9,930 bases of DNA from Candidatus Ratteibacteria bacterium (lineage in GTDB: Bacteria; Ratteibacteria; UBA8468; B48-G9; JAFGKM01), in contig JAQVEU010000021.1 of the NCBI GenBank assembly GCA_028697565.1, forward strand, positions 1 to 9,930, read 5' to 3'. A program made the position numbers and the translations under genes. The notes below the pieces were generated by a model. That model ran no database searches and was not told where the DNA came from. It saw nothing but the letters and a program-made list of their open reading frames with translations. Positions 6,159 through 9,930 of the stretch are shown piece after piece (position 1 is the stretch's first letter; the number at the start of each line of letters is the position of its first letter).

Positions 6159-7067
6159 GCCAGGGAAACGTTTGTGTAGCCATGAGTACCAGTGTTCAGG
6201 ATATAGTCGTATATAGTGCTCAATCCTTTTAAGGAAAAACCCTGTATTTATCCTGATATCTTCTGTAGCATTGTCTGTCTTCTGTAGTTTATAGGGTCCT
6301 TCAATAATAATCTTCTGTCTACCATCAGCCATCCTGTATGTGAAAAGTCCCAAAACAGGGCAGTTATATCTCCTTGCAAATGTGGCAGCACCTGTAGGTG
6401 CAAAGACATTTTTCCCGAAAAATTCCACCTCAACTCCCTTGCTGTCATGCTGGTCAATATAGAGACATAGCATCCCTTTATTTTTTATCCATCTGTGTGC
6501 ATCTATTATTGCCTGCCTTCTATTGCTGATATACAACAGAGGAACATCTTTAGATGCAATAAGTTTTTTAAAAAACTTTGTCAAGTATCTTCCTGAAGGT
6601 GGTCTTGAAAAAAATGTTGCAGGATAGCCCTTTTTTGCCAGAACTGCCTGTAAGCGAGGAAAATTTCCTAAATGTGCAGATATTCCTACAACCCCTTTCC
6701 CTTCACCCAATGCCTTTTGCAATACTTCTTCACCTTCTATCACAGCCATATTAATAAGTTGCTCATCCGTTATCTTTGCTATCTGTATGCACTCATATAA
6801 ACTCATTATTATACCTGTAAATATCTGTCTGCACATCTCTTGCTTTTTTCTTCTGCTGATGGTATTCCCATATACAATATCCATATTTTTTAGTATAATC
6901 TTCTTTCTTTCTCCCATTGTATAAAAAGCAATCAGTCCTCCCAGTCCGCTCAAAAAAGGATATAGCACAGATGGGACTATTTTGACAGTATAGAAAAAAA
7001 CAACGAAAAACAGGAATGTAAAAAAATTTACTGGTTTATTATCCCCTCTTTTTTTCTTCTTTCCCAT
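6150..7067 (-). CDS. LpxL/HtrB-like lysophospholipid acyltransferase family protein
   Basis: The 305-residue protein resembles the bacterial lipid A biosynthesis (LpxL/HtrB) acyltransferases. It has a basic N-terminus (MGKKKKRG), a membrane anchor at about 14-37, and then GVVGISAHLGNFPRLQ (125-140). Further blocks are YIDQHDSKGVEVEFFGKNVF (203-222), GAATFARRYNCPVLGLF, and the C-terminal YPEHWYSWLHKRF. These enzymes acylate lipid A or another outer-membrane glycolipid at the inner membrane. The catalytic H-x4-D/E is H132-L-G-N-F-P137: the His is kept but the acidic residue is a proline. I chose ATG 7067 because GGGGGA precedes it and the farther ATG at 7103 would lie upstream of the likely promoter. 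Its 3' end overlaps the lipid-kinase-like gene tail to tail by 9 bp. Confidence 0.83.
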   Translation of the reverse strand: MGKKKKRGDNKPVNFFTFLFFVVFFYTVKIVPSVLYPFLSGLGGLIAFYTMGERKKIILKNMDIVYGNTISRRKKQEMCRQIFTGIIMSLYECIQIAKITDEQLINMAVIEGEEVLQKALGEGKGVVGISAHLGNFPRLQAVLAKKGYPATFFSRPPSGRYLTKFFKKLIASKDVPLLYISNRRQAIIDAHRWIKNKGMLCLYIDQHDSKGVEVEFFGKNVFAPTGAATFARRYNCPVLGLFTYRMADGRQKIIIEGPYKLQKTDNATEDIRINTGFFLKRIEHYIRLYPEHWYSWLHKRFPGLY

Positions 7068-7085
7068 ATATTTAGTCCCCCATTT

Positions 7086-7091
7086 ATTATA
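7086..7091 (-). promoter_or_regulatory. Possible -10 box for the LpxL-like gene
   Basis: TATAAT on the minus strand lies about 20 nt before the ATG at 7067. A GGGGGA ribosome-site candidate falls between them. No good -35 is seen (AGCACA at 7109-7114 matches 3 of 6 at 17 bp). It diverges from the deacylase promoter about 35 bp away. Confidence 0.4.
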
Positions 7092-7123
7092 ATACAAAAC
7101 CAATATCCTGTGCTATAAAAAAT

Positions 7124-7152
7124 TTGACATCCCTGTGCTTAAAATACATAAT
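7124..7152 (+). promoter_or_regulatory. Consensus sigma-70 type promoter for the deacylase operon
   Basis: A perfect TTGACA (7124-7129) and CATAAT (7147-7152) are separated by 17 bp, the best promoter in the window. The predicted transcription start is 7158-7160, at or within three bases of the ATG pair at 7161/7164, which points to a leaderless message. Confidence 0.8.
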
Positions 7153-7160
7153 AACTACAA

Positions 7161-8702
7161 ATGATGAACTTAGTGATAAAAAATGGGACGATAATTGATG
7201 AAAAAGGTAGGATAAGGATTGCAGATATCGGAATTGCTGGTTCAAAGATTATATCTATTGGGAAGGTCAAGACAGAATCGGATATATTAATTGATGCAAC
7301 AGGTCTTTTTGTTGTCCCTGGTTTTATTGATATCCACAGTCATAATGACTTTGTTATCACAAAAAAAACTCCGTTTCTGGCAAAGGTCAGTCAGGGTATT
7401 ACCACAGAGGTTATAGGTAATTGTGGTATTTCAGGCGCTCCCTATACAGAAAGGACACTACCATTTATAAAAGAGTGGTTTTCGTTAATCGGCAGAAAAG
7501 GCATGTGTTCCCACTGGTTTACATGGAAAAGATATCTTGAAGTATTACAAATATCTTCCTTAACAACAAACATCGCACCTCTTGTAGGACATAACAACCT
7601 GAAAGTAATGGCAGAGGGCTCTTCAAATCAGATGAAAGAGATGAAGAATGCCCTATATAGTATTATGGAACAGGGCTGTTTCGGGCTTTCCACAGGGCTT
7701 ATCTATACACCGGGAGTTTTTTCAAAAACAGAAGAGATAATAGAACTTGCAAAGGTTGTCTCAAAGTTTGGCGGTATATATGCTACACATATCAGGGGCG
7801 AAGAAGGAAAAATTATTCAGAGTATACGAGAGGGTATAGAGATAGGTAAATCTGCAAATACATCTGTGGAAATATCACATATGAAAGTATCAGGAGAAGA
7901 AAACTGGAATAAGACAGAAGATATAATATCCATAATAACTAAAAAAAGAAAGGCAGGGATGAATATAAACTATGATGTATATCCCTATACTGCAAGTTCT
8001 ACTACTATTACAGTTTTGCTGCCTCTATGGATACGGGAAGGTGGACAGGGAAAGATACTTAAAAGATTAAAGGATATATCCTTGAGAAAAAGGGCAGAAG
8101 AAGAAATGAGTTCAGTGATGAAAAACCGGTGGAATAAGATAATTATAAATCAGGTCAATTCCAGTAATAATAGATGGATGGAAGGGTACAGCATAAAAGA
8201 GATAGCCGAAAAGTTATCTGTATCACCTGCACGGTTTCTTATGGATATTATCTTACAAGAAAAAGGGATGGCAAGTATAGTGCGTTTTACAATGTCTGAG
8301 GACTCTGTTAAGACATTTTTGAAAGCACCTATGTCTTTTATAGGCACGGATGGGCTTCCTGGTAGACGTCCTCATCCACGTCTATGGGGAAGTTTCCCAA
8401 GGGTTATAAGAAGGTATGTGAGAGAAGAGAATTTATTAACTCTAAAAGAGGCAATATATAAGATGTCAACAGGACCTGCAGAAAAACTGGGTTTGGAAAA
8501 AAGAGGGACAATAAAAACAGGGAATTTTGCTGATATTGTGATATTTGACCTTAATAAAATCAAGGACTGTGCCACATATAAAGAGCCCACGTTACCAGCA
8601 GAGGGAATTAAGGCAGTAATAGTTAATGGTAAATTGGTTATGCTTGATGGAAAATTTACAGGAGCAACTCCAGGGATGGTTCTATTACACAAGGCACTAT
8701 GA
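7161..8702 (+). CDS. N-acyl-D-amino-acid deacylase (D-aminoacylase)
   Basis: The 513-residue protein is a zinc amidohydrolase of the D-aminoacylase family, which cuts N-acyl-D-amino acids into the fatty or acetic acid and the free D-amino acid. The metal and catalytic set is complete: H59 and H61 in FIDIHSHND, C88 in GNCG, H210 in ATHIRGE, H240 in ISHMK, and D397 in GTDGLPG. A beta-sandwich built from both ends (LVIKNGTIIDE, and TGNFADIVIFDL near 453-464) flanks the barrel. No signal peptide is present, so it acts in the cytoplasm. It follows a consensus promoter with no leader and no ribosome site; ATG 7161 or the adjacent ATG 7164 may be used. The stop overlaps the dehydratase start as ATGA, linking the two products. 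Related dihydropyrimidinase-type amidohydrolases are a less likely reading because of the C88 and HIRGE motifs. Confidence 0.92.
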   Translation: MMNLVIKNGTIIDEKGRIRIADIGIAGSKIISIGKVKTESDILIDATGLFVVPGFIDIHSHNDFVITKKTPFLAKVSQGITTEVIGNCGISGAPYTERTLPFIKEWFSLIGRKGMCSHWFTWKRYLEVLQISSLTTNIAPLVGHNNLKVMAEGSSNQMKEMKNALYSIMEQGCFGLSTGLIYTPGVFSKTEEIIELAKVVSKFGGIYATHIRGEEGKIIQSIREGIEIGKSANTSVEISHMKVSGEENWNKTEDIISIITKKRKAGMNINYDVYPYTASSTTITVLLPLWIREGGQGKILKRLKDISLRKRAEEEMSSVMKNRWNKIIINQVNSSNNRWMEGYSIKEIAEKLSVSPARFLMDIILQEKGMASIVRFTMSEDSVKTFLKAPMSFIGTDGLPGRRPHPRLWGSFPRVIRRYVREENLLTLKEAIYKMSTGPAEKLGLEKRGTIKTGNFADIVIFDLNKIKDCATYKEPTLPAEGIKAVIVNGKLVMLDGKFTGATPGMVLLHKAL

Positions 8703-9640
8703 TAACCATAAAGGATGTCTTAAAGGCAAAGGATGTTATCAGGAATAAGATCTATAGAACACCACTTATCACAAATGAAGAACTAAATGGAAAAACAGAC
8801 AATACTGTTTTTCTTAAACTTGAAAATCTTCAAAGGACAGGTGCATTCAAGATAAGAGGTGTGATAAACAAGATTCATAGTTTGTCCGATAAAGAAAAGG
8901 CAAGGGGTATTATATGTGCAAGTTCAGGAAATCATGGACTTGGTGTTGTATATATTGCACATCAGGAAGGTTTTAAAGCAACTATTGTTGTCCCTGAGAT
9001 TACCCCTTATGAAAAAGTTGAAAAAATAAAAGAAAAGGCATCTGTAATAATAAGAGGTAAGGACTATATAGAAAGTTATCACTATGCACTTAAAAAAGCA
9101 GAAAAAGATGGTCTGACCTTTATTCATGGGTTTGATGACCCTTACATAATTGCTGGTCAAGGAACGGTTGCACTTGAAATTTTTCAGGATATATCGGATA
9201 TAAATTATATTGTTGTACCTATAGGGGGCGGAGGACTTATTGCAGGGACCCTTATAGTTGTAAAAACCTTGAGACCAGAAGTAATGGTGGTAGGTGTTCA
9301 GGCAGAGGGTGCGCCTTCAATGTATCAGTCATGGAAGAAAGGCAAGATATGTGAATTATCAGAAGTAGATACACTTGCAGAAGGAATTGCTGTTAGGAAG
9401 CCAGGTGAATTGAATTTCTCCATTGTAAAAAAATTTATTGATGATATAGTTTTAGTGAGTGATGACGAGATTTTTGAAGGAGTGAATGTTTTACTAAGAG
9501 ATATTAAGGTTGTAAGTGAACCAGCAGGTGTTGTAGGACTTTCTGCTGTTCTCAGTAGAAAATTGCGAATAAAGAATAAAAAGATAGTGTGTATAATAAC
9601 AGGTGGTAACATCTCCGAAAAATATCTTACAAAATGTTAG
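8699..9640 (+). CDS. PLP-dependent threonine/serine dehydratase (fold type II)
   Basis: This 313-residue enzyme belongs to the threonine ammonia-lyase/serine racemase group, which removes water and ammonia from hydroxy-amino acids to give 2-oxo acids. K51 in GAFKIRG is the Schiff-base lysine. SSGNHG (75-80) binds the substrate carboxylate, GGGGL (176-180) holds the PLP phosphate, and TGGN (301-304) meets the ring nitrogen. It lacks the C-terminal ACT regulatory domain of biosynthetic IlvA, so it resembles catabolic dehydratases, serine racemases or hydroxyaspartate dehydratases. The ATG overlaps the deacylase stop by 4 nt, with AAGG at 8691-8694. Coupling to a D-aminoacylase suggests it handles a hydroxy-amino acid released by that enzyme, or interconverts its isomers. 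Substrate and stereochemistry cannot be told from sequence. Confidence 0.9.
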   Translation: MITIKDVLKAKDVIRNKIYRTPLITNEELNGKTDNTVFLKLENLQRTGAFKIRGVINKIHSLSDKEKARGIICASSGNHGLGVVYIAHQEGFKATIVVPEITPYEKVEKIKEKASVIIRGKDYIESYHYALKKAEKDGLTFIHGFDDPYIIAGQGTVALEIFQDISDINYIVVPIGGGGLIAGTLIVVKTLRPEVMVVGVQAEGAPSMYQSWKKGKICELSEVDTLAEGIAVRKPGELNFSIVKKFIDDIVLVSDDEIFEGVNVLLRDIKVVSEPAGVVGLSAVLSRKLRIKNKKIVCIITGGNISEKYLTKC

Positions 9641-9738
9641 GTGGACCAGATGGATACTTGTGTAACTGCATTTTCTATCTTTCATCATCTGCCTCATTTA
9701 TCCATTATATTTATATCAAAAAGTAATTTCTTCTTAAT
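9641..9738. other. Intergenic stretch after the dehydratase gene
   Basis: I see no gene and no clear terminator here. Short complementary pairs exist (CAGATG at 9647 with CATCTG at 9686; ATGGATA at 9650 with TATCCAT at 9699), but their loops are 33 nt or longer, too long to be a credible hairpin terminator. Confidence 0.5.
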
Positions 9739-9775
9739 CCCTCGCCCTTGAGAGGGGAGGGGATAAAGGGGAGGG
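9739..9775. repeat. C-rich/G-rich hairpin element with quadruplex-capable G-runs
   Basis: CCCTCGCCC (9739-9747), the loop TTGAGA and GGGGAGGG (9754-9761) form an 8-bp stem with a single bulged G. The right arm continues into four G-runs, GGGG-A-GGGG-ATAAA-GGGG-A-GGG (9754-9775), which meets the usual quadruplex pattern on the plus strand. There is no U-tract, and it lies about 100 nt past the dehydratase stop, so it is a poor simple terminator. From memory, similar CCCTC...GAGGG elements are scattered between genes in many bacterial genomes; that is recollection, not a search. Confidence 0.6.
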
Positions 9776-9812
9776 TGAAAACTTTCCCTTACTCTCCATC
9801 CCCACCTATAAA

Positions 9813-9928
9813 TAAACTCTAAATCCAAAACACTAAACCTAAAAGTAAGGATATTTATTCTCGCTACTTGCTACTCTCTACTCGCTACTCTTATATTAAA
9901 CTCTAAATCCAAAACACTAAACCTAAAA
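9813..9928. repeat. 32-bp direct repeats within a 7-nt-phased degenerate repeat array
   Basis: An exact 32-bp sequence beginning TAAACTCTAAATCC occurs at 9813-9844 and again at 9897-9928, an offset of 84 = 12 x 7 nt. The repeat is itself built of loose heptads (TAAACTC, TAAATCC, AAAACAC, TAAACCT). Between the copies lie four tandem heptads of a second kind (CGCTACT, TGCTACT, CTCTACT, CGCTACT; 9862-9889) in the same phase. The array reaches the window edge and probably continues. It contains no gene. Confidence 0.8.
9862..9889. repeat. Four tandem CTACT heptads
   Basis: Four consecutive 7-nt units share the core CTACT and vary only in the first two bases. They start exactly 49 nt (7 x 7) after the first long repeat, so they share its register. 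This suggests growth by slippage or recombination of heptamers, as in the short tandemly repeated sequences known from cyanobacterial genomes. Confidence 0.75.
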
Positions 9929-9930
9929 AT

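Noticed and set aside
6121..6180. Terminator between the convergent lipid genes
   Set aside because: The two genes overlap by 9 bp and no stem with a T-tract is visible on either strand at the junction.
9647..9705. Inverted repeats after the dehydratase stop as a terminator
   Set aside because: The stems are 6-7 bp with loops of 33-42 nt and no U-rich tail.
9813..9928. Two 32-bp direct repeats with a 52-bp spacer, as in a minimal CRISPR array
   Set aside because: The spacer is itself a 7-nt tandem repeat in phase with the long repeats, the repeats are internally periodic with no dyad symmetry, and no cas gene is nearby.

Overview
The window is about 9.9 kb of AT-rich DNA from what looks like an uncultivated, probably anaerobic, Gram-negative-type bacterium. 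The evidence is the PyrK/PyrD-B type pyrimidine enzymes (NAD-linked), a LpxL-like membrane acyltransferase, bacterial promoters, tightly packed genes with ATGA overlaps, and heavy use of ATA, AGA and AGG codons. No gene allows a firm taxonomic placement, and no phage, plasmid or insertion-sequence gene is visible.

Layout. (1) 1-1045, minus strand: pyrK followed by the start of pyrD, which runs off the left edge; this is the NAD-dependent dihydroorotate dehydrogenase pair. (2) 1064-1794: a stretch without an intact gene that holds the wreck of an AbiEii-type toxin-antitoxin pair. The upstream partner is readable only by switching frame twice, and the nucleotidyltransferase-like toxin is cut to its N-terminal quarter to third. 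(3) 1795-4959, plus strand: a three-gene cluster comprising an AAC(3)-fold acyltransferase fused to a sugar-phosphate-isomerase-like TIM barrel, a 'cyclase' (kynurenine-formamidase fold) protein, and a Gfo/Idh/MocA oxidoreductase. Both the TIM barrel and the cyclase have lost most of the usual metal ligands, so this is the most original part of the window. (4) 4993-7067: a lipid module with plsY overlapping a CTP-dependent lipid kinase-like gene, and a convergent LpxL-like acyltransferase whose 3' end overlaps the kinase gene by 9 bp. (5) 7161-9640: a two-gene operon with an intact N-acyl-D-amino-acid deacylase and a PLP threonine/serine dehydratase, which fits salvage or catabolism of N-acylated D-amino acids. 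(6) 9641-9930: noncoding DNA with a C-rich/G-rich hairpin and quadruplex-capable element, then a degenerate 7-nt-phased repeat array that continues to the window edge.

Expression signals. Some starts have good Shine-Dalgarno sequences (the oxidoreductase, pyrD, pyrK from a GTG). Others have a recognisable promoter so close to the start codon that the mRNA would be leaderless or nearly so (the deacylase, possibly plsY). Mixed initiation modes are likely in this organism.

Limits: all functions are read from motifs by eye. The motif residue numbers come from counting the translations. No alignment or database search was run.
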